Positions 41,366-50,839 are shown, counted from the first letter of the stretch. The stretch: DNA of 64,000 bases from Microbacterium sp. 11MF (GCF_000383475.1 NZ_KB911461.1:62001-126000), one strand, 5' to 3'. A program made the numbers and translations. Notes: a model not told the origin generated them from the sequence alone.

Positions 41366-42397
41366 ATGCCGCTGGATCCGTTCTTCCGCGAGCGCCTGCG
41401 CACGCATCGCCGGTACCTCGCGAAGAAGGCGTGGACCGACCTGACCGCGCGGTTCCGGCCGGTGGCGCCGGCGGCGACGGCATCCGCTTCAGCCAAGAAG
41501 ACGGTGCCGCTCACGCCGCGCGAGCGGCACCGTCGCGCGGCGCTCAACTGGGACCGCATGGAGCTGCGCAACGCCGGCATCCCCGGTCCCGACATGGAGA
41601 CCACCGACGTCACCGTGCCGGTCGAGGGGTACCCCGACGTCCGCATCCGCATCTACCGTCCCGCCTCCGCGCCGACCCCGGCACCTGCGTGCCTCGTGAT
41701 CGCCGGCGGTGCGTTCCGCATCGGGGGCATCGACTATCCGACGGCGGATGCCTCGTGTCGCCGCCGCGCCGACCGCTCCGGCGTCGTGCTCGTCACCGTC
41801 GGGTACTCGCTCGCTCCCGAGCAGCGCTATCCGACGCAGATCGAGCAGGTCCACGCCGCCTGGGTGTGGCTGCACGCGCACGCGGAGGAGCTCGGGATCG
41901 ACCCGGACCGGATCGGCCTGAACGGTGCCTCGGCGGGCGGATGCCTCGCGGCATCCCTCACCCTCCTCAACCGCGATCGCGGCACGCCTCAGGCGACGCT
42001 GCAGATCCTCGAGGTTCCGGTCACCGACCTCACCGGCCGGTGGATCGACCTGCGCGCGACGTACGCCTTGGGCGTTCCCGCCTTCATCGCGCTGCGCGAG
42101 CTGCGCTCCGTCGCGAGCACTTACCTCGGCGACCGGTCGCGGGCGCGCGAGCAGTACGCGTCGCCGATGCGGGCCGCCTCGCACGCGGGCCTTCCGCCCG
42201 CCGTCGTGCTCACGGCGGAGTACGACCCGCTCCGCCGCGACGGCGCGACCTACGCGGCGAAGCTGCGGGACGCCGGCGTCGACGCGAGCGCGACCCGCTA
42301 CCTCGGCGTGACGCACGACACCCCTCTTTATGTCGGCGCACTCCCGGCCGCGCGCCGCTGGGAGGACGACGTCGTCGCCGCGCTCCGCCGCATCTGA
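41366..42397 (+). CDS. Alpha/beta hydrolase (HSL/family IV-like)
   Basis: A 343-residue hydrolase. The oxyanion-hole segment is VIAGGAFRIGG, where the usual HGGGF is altered to AGGAF. The nucleophile motif is NGASAGG with Ser189, and the acid region is VLTAEYDPLRRDG with the His in LGVTHDTP. It is an esterase of the bacterial hormone-sensitive lipase group; the substrate is unknown. ATG at 41366 has GGAGGGA upstream. It marks the return to ordinary high-GC genes. Confidence 0.87.
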   Translation: MPLDPFFRERLRTHRRYLAKKAWTDLTARFRPVAPAATASASAKKTVPLTPRERHRRAALNWDRMELRNAGIPGPDMETTDVTVPVEGYPDVRIRIYRPASAPTPAPACLVIAGGAFRIGGIDYPTADASCRRRADRSGVVLVTVGYSLAPEQRYPTQIEQVHAAWVWLHAHAEELGIDPDRIGLNGASAGGCLAASLTLLNRDRGTPQATLQILEVPVTDLTGRWIDLRATYALGVPAFIALRELRSVASTYLGDRSRAREQYASPMRAASHAGLPPAVVLTAEYDPLRRDGATYAAKLRDAGVDASATRYLGVTHDTPLYVGALPAARRWEDDVVAALRRI

Positions 42398-42420
42398 GGC
42401 GCACTGGTAGCGTGCGCGAC

Positions 42421-43356
42421 GTGCATCCTCCGATCGAACCCCACGCCTCCGGAATGCTGGACCGACCGGACGGCGCCCGCCTCCACTGGGAGGTCTCGGG
42501 CTCCGACACCGGCCGCGCCGCGCTCTACCTGCACGGCGGACCCGGCGGCGGCCTCGGCAAGGGCGGCTACCGGCGCGTGTTCGACCCCGAGCGTTATCGC
42601 ATCGTCGGTCTCGACCAGCGCGGATGCGGCGCCAGCACGCCCTGGGCGATCGACGACCTCGAGAACCTCGACACCAACACCACTCCCACGCTCATCGCCG
42701 ACATCGAGGCGCTCCGCGAGCACCTCGGCATCGACCGCTGGCTCCTCTACGGCGTCTCGTGGGGGTCGACCCTCGCCCTCGCCTACGCGCAGGCCCACCC
42801 CGAGCGGGTGAGCGAGATCATCCTCCTCGCCGTCACCGCCGGTGCGCGCGACGAGATCGAGTGGATCACCGACGGGGTGGGACGCATCTTCCCCGAGGCC
42901 CGCGACCGGCTCGGCGACCTCGTGCCTGCGGGCGAACGCGTCGTCGACGCCTACGCGCGGATGCTGCGCGACCCCGACCCGGCCGTCCGCACCCGTGCGG
43001 CCGACGCGTGGGATGCATGGGAGTCGGCGCACATCACCCTCTCGCCCTGGGCGACACCCGGCCCGCTGCACGACGACCCGCGCTCGCGCGAGAACTTCGC
43101 CACCCTCGTCACGCACTACTGGTCGCAGGACTGCTTCCTCGACGCGCCCGTCCTCGAGCGGATGGACCGGCTCACCGGCATCCCGGGCGTCCTCATCCAC
43201 GGCCGACGCGACGTGAGCGGTCCCGCACTCACGCCGTGGCTGCTGCACAAGGCGTGGCCGAGCAGTCGGCTGCACATCCTCGAGGAGGAGGGGCACGGCG
43301 GTCCGGCATCCGCGCAACTCGCCTGCGACGCGGCCGACGAATTCGCCCGCGAGTGA
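42421..43356 (+). CDS. Prolyl iminopeptidase-like alpha/beta hydrolase
   Basis: A 311-residue protein of peptidase family S33. LYLHGGPGGGLG gives the oxyanion hole, DQRGCGASTPW the signature, GVSWGSTLALAYAQ the nucleophile elbow, and HGRRDVSGP and EEEGHGG the Asp and His. It releases N-terminal proline or related residues from peptides. GTG codons at 42412 and 42421 are both possible starts. It follows the preceding hydrolase by 23 bp. Confidence 0.88.
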   Translation: MHPPIEPHASGMLDRPDGARLHWEVSGSDTGRAALYLHGGPGGGLGKGGYRRVFDPERYRIVGLDQRGCGASTPWAIDDLENLDTNTTPTLIADIEALREHLGIDRWLLYGVSWGSTLALAYAQAHPERVSEIILLAVTAGARDEIEWITDGVGRIFPEARDRLGDLVPAGERVVDAYARMLRDPDPAVRTRAADAWDAWESAHITLSPWATPGPLHDDPRSRENFATLVTHYWSQDCFLDAPVLERMDRLTGIPGVLIHGRRDVSGPALTPWLLHKAWPSSRLHILEEEGHGGPASAQLACDAADEFARE

Positions 43357-43359
43357 CCC

Positions 43360-43433
43360 GGATTCGGACATGTGCGCCGGATTCGGACGGGAGAGCGCTC
43401 CCCGGTCCGAATCCGACAACATCGTCCGAATCC
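43360..43433. repeat. Nested inverted repeat of GGATTCGGAC words
   Basis: GGATTCGGAC occurs at 43360-43369 and 43379-43388, and its complement GTCCGAATCC at 43405-43414 and 43424-43433. Each pair has a 19-bp period, and the whole is symmetric about GGGAG-AGCG-CTCCC. It can form a long cruciform or RNA hairpin after the iminopeptidase gene. It looks like an extragenic palindromic element and may double as terminator. Confidence 0.75.
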
Positions 43434-43698
43434 GGCAACAGGCGGACGCACACGCAAACACGGCACGCGAAAGCAACCCCCTCCGCGGAATTCCGCGGAA
43501 TCCGGCCGAAACGGCCTCATTCGCCTCAAAAGTCACATCCGACACGCGACACGCCGTCCGATTACGGACCAGATGACCGAAAATCCGCGGAATCACGGGG
43601 TTCGTGGGTATATTCGGGACCGGTCGCAACGACCAACCGGCGGTCACCCCGTCGGTCCGAGTAACTGAAGACGGCGATCCGCCGTCTGGAGGAGCACC
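43434..43698 (+). promoter_or_regulatory. Promoter region of the HU gene
   Basis: This gene-free stretch contains a perfect 18-bp palindrome TCCGCGGAATTCCGCGGA at 43482-43499, and a TCCGCGGAATCAC half-copy at about 43584. A -10-like TATATT lies at 43609-43614. The probable transcript has a leader of about 80 nt with GGAGGAG before the ATG. The palindrome may be an operator. Confidence 0.5.
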
Positions 43699-43977
43699 AT
43701 GGCCATCACCAAGACCGAACTCGTCGCCAGCATCGCCAGCGCCACCGGCGAGAGCCAGGCCACCGTCTCGCGCGTCGTCGACGGCCTGTTCGCGTCCGTG
43801 TCCGAGGCTGTCGCCAAGGGCGAGAAGGTCTCGATCCCGGGCTGGATCGCGTTCGAGCAGGTCGAGACCTCCGCTCGCACCGGCCGCAACCCGCAGACGG
43901 GTGCCGAGATCAACATCCCCGCCGGCAAGCGCGTCAAGGTCAGCGCCGGCTCGAAGCTGAAGGCTGCCGTCAAGTAA
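43699..43977 (+). CDS. hup: HU-family nucleoid protein
   Basis: A 92-residue HU. The N-terminal helices include KTELVASIASATGESQATVSRV, the beta-arm GRNPQTGAEINIPAGKRV is complete, and the C-terminus is SAGSKLKAAVK. It is a short form without the Lys/Ala-rich tail found on mycobacterial-type HU. It bends DNA and compacts the nucleoid. A strong ribosome-binding site GGAGGAG precedes it, and a terminator follows. Confidence 0.96.
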   Translation: MAITKTELVASIASATGESQATVSRVVDGLFASVSEAVAKGEKVSIPGWIAFEQVETSARTGRNPQTGAEINIPAGKRVKVSAGSKLKAAVK

Positions 43978-43992
43978 GACGCTGCAGTCGTA

Positions 43993-44024
43993 CGAAGGGG
44001 GATGCCGCGAGGCATCCCCCTTCG
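43993..44024 (+). terminator. Terminator after HU
   Basis: A perfect 14-bp stem CGAAGGGGGATGCC with GCGA tetraloop, followed by GCGTTCCC. It lies 16 bp after the HU stop. Confidence 0.9.
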
Positions 44025-44059
44025 GCGTTCCCCCACCTGCCCGCGCGTAGGCTTGCAGG

Positions 44060-46051
44060 GTGAATCCGCGTGCTCTCCGCTTCGCCGGGCCCGCGATCCT
44101 CGCAGGCGCCGGTCTGATCGCGCTCCTGCTGGGTCTGGCCTACGGCGGCGGCGCCACGCCCCTCGTCATCGGCGATCCCGGCCCCGTCGTCCGCTGGGTG
44201 CTCCCGATCACCGAGCTCACGGTCAACCTGTCGGCTGCTGTGCTCGTCGGCTCACTCGTCCTGGCCCTCTTCTCGCTGGTCGCCGGGTCGAAGGAGTTCG
44301 ACTTCGCCCTGGATGCCGCCTCTGCCGGCGCCGCGATCCTCACCGTCGCGAGCGGTGTCACCGGGTACCTGACGTTCCTCAAGGTGATCCCCGCGCGGCC
44401 GAGCGCCGACGCCGCGTTCGGCGAGCAGCTCGGTCGCTTCCTCGTCGACACCGATCCCGGTCGCGCGTGGCTCATGACGACCGTCGCCGGAGCGGTCCTC
44501 ACCGTGCTGGCCTTCGCCGTCCGCGGGTGGCTGCCCACGCTCCTCGTCGCCGTGCTCGCGATCGCCGCCATGGTGCCGATGGCGACGGCCGGCCACACCG
44601 GCAGCGAGGCGAACCACAACATCGCGGTCACCTCGCTCGCCCTCCACATCATCGCCGCGGCGGCGTGGCTGGGCGGGCTGCTCCTGCTGATCCTCCTGCG
44701 CCCGTTGCTGACGCGCGACCGGCTCGCCGACGTCCTGCAGCGCTACTCGAGCATCGCCCTCGCCGCCTTCGTCGTCGTGACCCTGTCGGGCATCGCGCGG
44801 GCGGCCATCGGCATCCTCTCGTTCCAGAACCTCTTCTCGGCCTACGGCGCGATCCTCATCGTGAAGGTCGTCGCGCTGCTGGCCATGGGCGTCCTGGGTG
44901 CCGTCTACCGGCGTCGGTTGATCGCCGGCATCCGTGACACCGCCGTCGCGGCCCGCTTCTGGACGCTCGTCCTCCTCGAGGTCGTGTTCATGGGGATCGC
45001 CTCCGGCGCCGCCGTCGCCCTGTCGCTCACGCCGCCGCCCGTCGACACCACGCTGCCGCTCGATCGCACGCCGGCCGAGGTGCTGACGGGCTCGGCCCTT
45101 CCGCCCGAGCTCACCATCGACCGCTTCTTCACGGCGTGGGACGTCGACCTGATCTGGGCGTTCGCCGTCGGCTTCGGACTGTTCTTCTACCTCGCGGGCG
45201 TCCGCCGCCTCGCCCGCCGCGGCGACCGTTGGCCGGTCGGCCGCACGGTGCTCTGGATCACCGGCCTGGTGCTCCTCTTCTACGTCACCTGCGGTCCCGT
45301 GAACGCCTACCAGGACTACCTGTTCAGCATGCACATGGTGGGCCACATGCTGCTGTCGATGGCGATCCCGATGTGCCTCGTCTTCGGAGCCCCCATCACC
45401 CTCGCCTCGCGCGCGATCCGCAAGCGGGACGACGGCACGCGCGGCGGTCGCGAATGGATCCTGTGGGCCATCCACAGCCCGTACGCCAAGGTGATCACGC
45501 ACCCGCTCGTGGCCGCAGCGCTGTTCATCGTGTCGCTCTGGGCGTTCTACTACACCGACATCTTCCGGTGGACGCTTTACGACCACCTCGGGCACGAGTG
45601 GATGGTGCTGCACTTCCTGACGGTCGGCTACCTCTTCGTGATGTCGCTCGTCGGCATCGATCCCATCCCGTACCGGCTGCCTCACGCCGGTCGCCTGCTG
45701 ACCCTCATCGGCGTCATGGCGATGCACGCGTTCTTCGGCATCTCGATCATGATGTCGTCGGGCCTGTTCGTCGCGGAATGGTTCGGGTCGATGGCCCGCC
45801 CGTGGGGGCTCGATCCGCTCGCCGACCAGTACATGGGCGGCGGCATCGCGTGGTCCATCGGCGAGATCCCGACGCTCATCCTCGCGATCGTCGTCGCCGT
45901 GCAGTGGAGCCGCTCGGACGAGCGCCGTCAGCGCAGCAGCGACCGTCAGGCCGATCGCAGCGGCGATGCGGAGCTCGAGGCCTACAACGCGCGACTCGCG
46001 GAGATCGCCGCCCGCGATGAACGGGATGCCCGGCGCGAAGCGGCGCGCTGA
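44060..46051 (+). CDS. CopD-CtaG fusion membrane protein
   Basis: A 663-residue polytopic protein. The first ~330 residues form a CopD-like copper-resistance domain (AGHTGSEANHNIAVTSLALHIIAAAAWLGG, with conserved His). The second half is a caa3-type CtaG domain (YLAGVRRLARRG, YQDYLFSMHMVGHMLLSM, HEWMVLHFLTVGYLF), with the His pairs expected for copper delivery to cytochrome oxidase. The fusion is standard in actinobacteria. A role in copper import and cytochrome c oxidase assembly is inferred from the family. GTG start. Confidence 0.92.
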   Translation: MNPRALRFAGPAILAGAGLIALLLGLAYGGGATPLVIGDPGPVVRWVLPITELTVNLSAAVLVGSLVLALFSLVAGSKEFDFALDAASAGAAILTVASGVTGYLTFLKVIPARPSADAAFGEQLGRFLVDTDPGRAWLMTTVAGAVLTVLAFAVRGWLPTLLVAVLAIAAMVPMATAGHTGSEANHNIAVTSLALHIIAAAAWLGGLLLLILLRPLLTRDRLADVLQRYSSIALAAFVVVTLSGIARAAIGILSFQNLFSAYGAILIVKVVALLAMGVLGAVYRRRLIAGIRDTAVAARFWTLVLLEVVFMGIASGAAVALSLTPPPVDTTLPLDRTPAEVLTGSALPPELTIDRFFTAWDVDLIWAFAVGFGLFFYLAGVRRLARRGDRWPVGRTVLWITGLVLLFYVTCGPVNAYQDYLFSMHMVGHMLLSMAIPMCLVFGAPITLASRAIRKRDDGTRGGREWILWAIHSPYAKVITHPLVAAALFIVSLWAFYYTDIFRWTLYDHLGHEWMVLHFLTVGYLFVMSLVGIDPIPYRLPHAGRLLTLIGVMAMHAFFGISIMMSSGLFVAEWFGSMARPWGLDPLADQYMGGGIAWSIGEIPTLILAIVVAVQWSRSDERRQRSSDRQADRSGDAELEAYNARLAEIAARDERDARREAAR

Positions 46052-46057
46052 CCGCGC

Positions 46058-47185
46058 TCAGTCGGCGGCCGAGACCGCGATGGACGCCGTGCCGTCGGGG
46101 AGGATCGTGATCTTGCCGGTGAGGAAGAACGGCACGAGCTCGTTCACGTCGTAGACCGAGCCGTCGAAGATCGAGCGGATCTGCACGTCGATCTTCGCGA
46201 CCGCCTGCGTGCGGGTGATCGCCCAGCCGGCACCGTCGGGCTCGAGGGTCACGACGGGGTTCTCCTCGATCTTCCACGTCGGGGGCTCGACGATGCGGTT
46301 GCGCACGTAGTAGCCGAACGGGCACCCCGTGGGCTGGAGGACCTTCTGCGTCGCGCACTGCGCGAGGAAGTCGTCCACCTCCTGCTGCACGACACCGATG
46401 AACTTCTCGGTCGGCTCCGCCTGGAACGACACCGGGATCTCGGCGAGGGGCGTGTCCGAGAGGACGGCGACGCCGGGGCTCTTCGTGGCGGCCGTGTCGA
46501 CGGTGATGGAGTACAGCCCGGGCGAGAAGGCGAGCAGCGGGATCGGTTCGAGGGGGTCGGCGTCGCTGCCGTCGGGCGAGACCTGGCGCTTGTCGATCGA
46601 GAAGCCGTTCACCTCGAACTGCATCGAGCCGCGCACCGCGAGCTCGATGACCGCGAGCGGGCTCTGCGCGAAACGCCACCGGGGGAGGAGACCGCTCTCG
46701 TCCTCGTCGCGCTCCACCTCGAACGTCGTCGTGCCGGCGTGGCCGCCCACCCGGTACGACACGGTGACCGTCGTCGTGCCGTCGGCATCCGTCGTCTCGG
46801 AGACCGGTTCGACGTCGGACAGCGGCGTCAGGGTGTTGCTGCGCAGCAGGGCGCCGCTCGCGTCGGCGGGCAGCTTCGCCGCGGCGAGGGTCGACGACGT
46901 GGTCGAGACGCCGGGGACGAGGAGCGCGTCGGTCGCGCGTCCGTCGGCGAGCAGGTGCAGGTAGTCCAGGACGAACGCGGTCGGACTGTAGAGCTGTCGG
47001 TAGAGCACGGCGGAACTCGCGCCGATCGCGCCGACGAGCAGGATGCCGACGACCCCCAGCACCGTCAGGTCGATCGCGAGCTTGCGTCGGCGTCGAGGCC
47101 CCGCGACGGTGGCCGTGCGGGTGGCGGCGACGGTGGCGTCCGGCGCAGCGGCATCCGCTGTCTGGTCGGTACCGTCGTGTTCCAC
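46058..47185 (-). CDS. Single-span membrane protein with large extracytoplasmic domain
   Basis: A 375-residue protein with an Ala/Thr-rich cytosolic tail, basic RRRRK, one span (LTVLGVVGILLVGAIGASSAV), then two beta-rich extracytoplasmic domains. The second has a Cys pair (AQCATQK, TGCPFGYYVRN). Actinobacterial proteins of this layout are common and uncharacterised. It converges with the CtaG fusion, 6 bp between stops, and diverges from the helicase gene. Confidence 0.78.
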   Translation of the reverse strand: MEHDGTDQTADAAAPDATVAATRTATVAGPRRRRKLAIDLTVLGVVGILLVGAIGASSAVLYRQLYSPTAFVLDYLHLLADGRATDALLVPGVSTTSSTLAAAKLPADASGALLRSNTLTPLSDVEPVSETTDADGTTTVTVSYRVGGHAGTTTFEVERDEDESGLLPRWRFAQSPLAVIELAVRGSMQFEVNGFSIDKRQVSPDGSDADPLEPIPLLAFSPGLYSITVDTAATKSPGVAVLSDTPLAEIPVSFQAEPTEKFIGVVQQEVDDFLAQCATQKVLQPTGCPFGYYVRNRIVEPPTWKIEENPVVTLEPDGAGWAITRTQAVAKIDVQIRSIFDGSVYDVNELVPFFLTGKITILPDGTASIAVSAAD

Positions 47186-47220
47186 GTGCCCAGTCTAGGA
47201 AAGCCCCGCTGGTAGCTAGC

Positions 47221-48615
47221 ATGGTTCCGGTGAGCACGCCGCCCCTGTCTCCTGAACAGGACGCGCTCTTCCGTCTGATCGAGGACACCCGCGAGCACGT
47301 GTTCGTGACGGGACGCGCCGGGACCGGCAAGTCCACGCTGCTCCAGCACCTGTCGTGGAACACGAGCAAGCAGATCGCGGTCTGCGCGCCGACCGGCGTC
47401 GCCGCCCTCAACGTCGAAGGCCAGACGATCCATTCGCTGTTCAAGCTGCCGATCGGGCTCATCGCCGACAGCGAGATCGAACAGACCGAGGCGACCCGCA
47501 AGATCCTGAACGCGATCGACACGCTCATCATCGACGAGGTGTCGATGGTCAACGCCGACGTCATGGACGCGATCGACCGCTCGCTCCGCCAGGCGCGACG
47601 CAAGCGCGCCGAGCCGTTCGGCGGCGTGCAGGTCGTCATGTTCGGCGACCCGTACCAGCTCTCGCCGGTGCCGCCCCGCGGCGATGAGCTGCGCTACATC
47701 CAGGACCACTACCGCTCGTTCTGGTTCTTCGACGCGCAGGTGTGGGCGGGCCCTCGAGCGGATGCCGGTGCCATACGCTCCGACGGTCTGCTCGACCTCG
47801 GGCGGGTCGGCGCTCCGCTGCACATCGCCGAACTCCGCAACATCCACCGCCAGTCCGACGACGCGTTCAAGACGATGCTGAACGCGGTGCGCCACGGGAT
47901 CGTGACCGCCGACATCGCAGGCGCGCTGAACGCGGCCGGTGCGCGGAAGCCGCCGGAGCCGGCAGCCGATGAGGTGCCGATCATCACCCTGGCCACCCGC
48001 AACGACATCGTGTCGCGCATCAACCAGCGTCACCTCGACGCCCTGCCGGGCCCCGCGCAGACGGCTCGTGCCGAGATCAGCGGCGACTTCGGCCGCGGCG
48101 ACGCGTCGTACCCCGCCGACCAGGAGCTGCAGCTCAAGGTGGGCGCTCAGGTGATGTTCCTGCGCAACGACATCGGCGGCTTCGGCGGCGACGGCCCGCG
48201 CTGGGTGAACGGATCGATCGGCACCGTCACGCGCATCGCGGGCGGAACCGTCCGCGTCGAGCTCGACGGCGAGGAGCACGACGTCGAGCCGACCGTGTGG
48301 GAGAAGTTCCGCTACGCGTACGATCCCGGCACGCGCAAGCTGACCCGCGAGATCGTGGCGGAATACACGCAGTTCCCGCTGCGGCTGGCGTGGGCGGTCA
48401 CGATCCACAAGTCGCAGGGCAAGACCTACGACCGGGCGATCATCGACCTCGGCAACGGTGCGTTCGCCCCGGGGCAGACCTACGTCGCGCTGTCGCGGCT
48501 CACGACGCTCGACGGGCTCTACCTCTCGCGCCCGCTGCGCCCCGCCGACATCCTGGTCGACCGTGACGTGCGGCGCTTCATGGCCGGGGTGCGGGCGGCG
48601 CAGAACGCGGGCTGA
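47221..48615 (+). CDS. PIF1-like AAA helicase
   Basis: A 464-residue superfamily 1B helicase. Walker A is GRAGTGKSTLL and motif Ia is APTGVAALNVEGQTIHS. The Walker B is TLIIDEVSMV, motif III GDPYQLSPVP, motif V AVTIHKSQGKTYD, and motif VI YVALSRLTTLDGL. It unwinds DNA 5'-3', perhaps at G-quadruplexes. ATG at 47221; GTG at 47230 is an alternative. It is a stand-alone gene. Confidence 0.93.
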   Translation: MVPVSTPPLSPEQDALFRLIEDTREHVFVTGRAGTGKSTLLQHLSWNTSKQIAVCAPTGVAALNVEGQTIHSLFKLPIGLIADSEIEQTEATRKILNAIDTLIIDEVSMVNADVMDAIDRSLRQARRKRAEPFGGVQVVMFGDPYQLSPVPPRGDELRYIQDHYRSFWFFDAQVWAGPRADAGAIRSDGLLDLGRVGAPLHIAELRNIHRQSDDAFKTMLNAVRHGIVTADIAGALNAAGARKPPEPAADEVPIITLATRNDIVSRINQRHLDALPGPAQTARAEISGDFGRGDASYPADQELQLKVGAQVMFLRNDIGGFGGDGPRWVNGSIGTVTRIAGGTVRVELDGEEHDVEPTVWEKFRYAYDPGTRKLTREIVAEYTQFPLRLAWAVTIHKSQGKTYDRAIIDLGNGAFAPGQTYVALSRLTTLDGLYLSRPLRPADILVDRDVRRFMAGVRAAQNAG

Positions 48616-48706
48616 CAGGCGGCATCCGTCGCCGTGCGACGTGCGAGCGGAGGGAGCGGACGGGTGTGCTGTAATCATTGAGACGAAAACCGGGGGTGAT
48701 CTGCGC

Positions 48707-49960
48707 GTGGCAGGACGTGTGTCGAGGCGAGTGCTCGCTGCAGTGACGGCGCTCGGCCTCGCGATCGGTCTCGGCGCCTGCGCTCCCGAACCCGACCGGG
48801 TCGACATCGGCGTGGACCAGGTCGACGGTGCTCTGCCGTCCGATCTGACGGCGCAGATGCAGGAGCTCACGCAGACGGCCATGACGTCGATCGGCGCCAG
48901 CGGCGCGATCGTCTCGGTCTCGGTGCCCTGGTCGGGCGAGTGGACCGCGGGCGTCGGCACCTCCGGCGTCGGAGGGCCCAAGGTCGACCCGTCGATGACG
49001 TTCAAAGCGGTCAACGCGACCCGCCCGATGACGTGCGACCTGCTCTACGCCCTCGTCGAGAAGGGCACGGTCAAGCTCGACGACACCATCGGGAAGTGGC
49101 TCGACTCGTACCCCGGTGAGAGCACGGTCACGCTGGCCCAGCTCTGCGACAGCACCAGCGGCATCCACGGCTACCTGAACGAGATCTTCTCGCGTGTACT
49201 CAAGGTGCCCGAGCGCATCTGGAACCCGCGCGAGCTCGTCGCCTACGGTCTCGGTCAGCCCGCGTCGTTCGCGCCCGGAGCGCGTTTCGGCGAGTCCGAC
49301 ACCGGCTACGTGCTCCTCGGCCTCGTCCTCGAGCGCGCGTCGGGGCAGTCCCTCGACGAGCTGTACGACGAGTACGTCTTCCAGCCGCTCGGCATGAGCT
49401 CGACGTCGGTGCCGATGGGCATCGGCGGCGGCGACCGCCTCAAGGGGTCGTACCTCGACTCGGGTGAGGACGGCAAGCCGAACTGCAAGGCTCCGCTCGA
49501 CATGACGGATCTGACCTCGAGCGTGGGCTCGTCCGCCGCGGGCGCGGTCTCGACCGTGTCCGACCTGTCGACCTACGTCCGGGCTCTCGCCGTCGGCGCG
49601 CGCCCCTACGACACCGACCAGCGGTTCGAGGGCGCCCCGCCCATCAGCGACAGCCTGCCCACCTGGTTCACGGCGAAGGGCGGCGCCTATCAGGGCGGCA
49701 GCCTCGTCGGGCAGTACGGCTCGCTCCCCGGTTACATGGTGGCCGCCTTCGCCGACCGCCAGACCGGCATGTCGGTGGTCGTCGTGCTGAACGACTCACG
49801 GGCGTCGTCGAACGTCGCGCGCCTGCTCGCGTGGCAGCTCGCGGCACTCGCGTCGAAGGCGCCGGCCGCCGACGGCCGCACGGCGCCCGAGGTCGGCCTG
49901 CCGTGGACGGTCGAGAGCCTCGGCGAGGAGCTCGCCGGTTACGCCATCTGCGGCGGGTGA
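48707..49960 (+). CDS. Beta-lactamase/serhydrolase-like lipoprotein without catalytic residues
   Basis: A 417-residue protein with a lipoprotein signal (LGLAIGLGAC) and a class C beta-lactamase/DD-peptidase-like fold: LVEKGTVKLDDTIGKWL, TSGIHGY, GYVLLGLVLERASG and YVFQPLGMSS. Where active members have SxxK, this protein reads FKAVNATRPM (Asn and Arg), and YxN is replaced by ESD. It is therefore probably a pseudoenzyme that binds rather than cuts cell-wall or lactam-like ligands. GTG start; overlaps the following exporter by GTGA. Confidence 0.85.
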   Translation: MAGRVSRRVLAAVTALGLAIGLGACAPEPDRVDIGVDQVDGALPSDLTAQMQELTQTAMTSIGASGAIVSVSVPWSGEWTAGVGTSGVGGPKVDPSMTFKAVNATRPMTCDLLYALVEKGTVKLDDTIGKWLDSYPGESTVTLAQLCDSTSGIHGYLNEIFSRVLKVPERIWNPRELVAYGLGQPASFAPGARFGESDTGYVLLGLVLERASGQSLDELYDEYVFQPLGMSSTSVPMGIGGGDRLKGSYLDSGEDGKPNCKAPLDMTDLTSSVGSSAAGAVSTVSDLSTYVRALAVGARPYDTDQRFEGAPPISDSLPTWFTAKGGAYQGGSLVGQYGSLPGYMVAAFADRQTGMSVVVVLNDSRASSNVARLLAWQLAALASKAPAADGRTAPEVGLPWTVESLGEELAGYAICGG

Positions 49961-50832
49961 ACGCGCGCAGCACGTCGACGACCGCCATCGGGCTGGTCGT
50001 CGTGGGTCTGTGCTGCCAAGAGGTGGGTGCCTCTCTCGCCGTCGTGCTGTTCCCTCAGGTCGGCCCGCTCGGCATGGTGATGCTGCGGCTGGTCTTCTCT
50101 GCCCTCATCCTCGGTCTCATCGCCCGCCCATCGTGGCGGGGACGGACGCGCGCGGCGTGGGTGGGCGTCATCCAACTCGGTCTCGCCTTGGCCGTGATGA
50201 ACGGGTTCTTCTACCTCGCCCTCGAACGGCTCCCCCTCGGGGTGACGGTGACGATCGAGGTGCTGGGGCCGCTCACTCTGTCGATCATCGCGAGTCGGCG
50301 GGCCTCGGCGTGGATCTGGGCGGGGCTCGCGCTCGTCGGCGTGCTCGCGCTCGGCGGCGGCGGGTTCGACCGCCTCGACCTGCTCGGTGTCGTGTTCGCT
50401 CTCGGGGCGGCGGTCACCTGGGCGCTCTACATCCTCGCGTCGGCCAAGGTCGGCGCGGCGTTCCCGAAGCTCGACGGGCTCGCCTTCGCGATGGCCGTCG
50501 GGGCGGTGGTCTCGCTGCCGTTCGGCATCGCGGACGCAGGGTCGGCGCTCCTGCGCCTCGACCTCGTCGCGCTCGGGGCCGCCGTCGCGTTGCTGTCGTC
50601 GACGATCCCCTACGCCCTCGAGCTCATCGCGCTCCGGCGCCTTCCCGCGGCCGCGTTCGCGATCCTCATGGCGCTCGCCCCCGCGACGGCCGCACTCGCG
50701 GGCTTCCTCCTGCTCGGGCAGCACCTCACCGCGCTCGAACTCGTGGGCATCGCGCTCGTCATCGTCGCCTCGGTCGGCGCGGTCCGCTCCGCGGGTCGTG
50801 GTGTCGAGGACGTCGCCGAGCCGATCGGCTGA
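49957..50832 (+). CDS. EamA-family (DMT) exporter
   Basis: A 291-residue transporter with ten spans in two EamA repeats. It resembles the RhtA subgroup (EVGASLAVVLFPQVGP near the start, LALAVMNGFFYLALERLPLGVTVTIEVLGPL in the middle), which exports threonine/homoserine or other metabolites. Substrate is not determined. It is translationally coupled to the preceding lipoprotein gene and converges with cbiX, 7 bp between stops. Confidence 0.88.
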   Translation: MNARSTSTTAIGLVVVGLCCQEVGASLAVVLFPQVGPLGMVMLRLVFSALILGLIARPSWRGRTRAAWVGVIQLGLALAVMNGFFYLALERLPLGVTVTIEVLGPLTLSIIASRRASAWIWAGLALVGVLALGGGGFDRLDLLGVVFALGAAVTWALYILASAKVGAAFPKLDGLAFAMAVGAVVSLPFGIADAGSALLRLDLVALGAAVALLSSTIPYALELIALRRLPAAAFAILMALAPATAALAGFLLLGQHLTALELVGIALVIVASVGAVRSAGRGVEDVAEPIG

Positions 50833-50839
50833 AACCCGT

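Noticed and set aside
44252..45727. Long minus-strand frame over the CopD-CtaG gene
   Set aside because: Very low-complexity Glu/Arg/Asp/Gly composition; shadow of the membrane protein codons.
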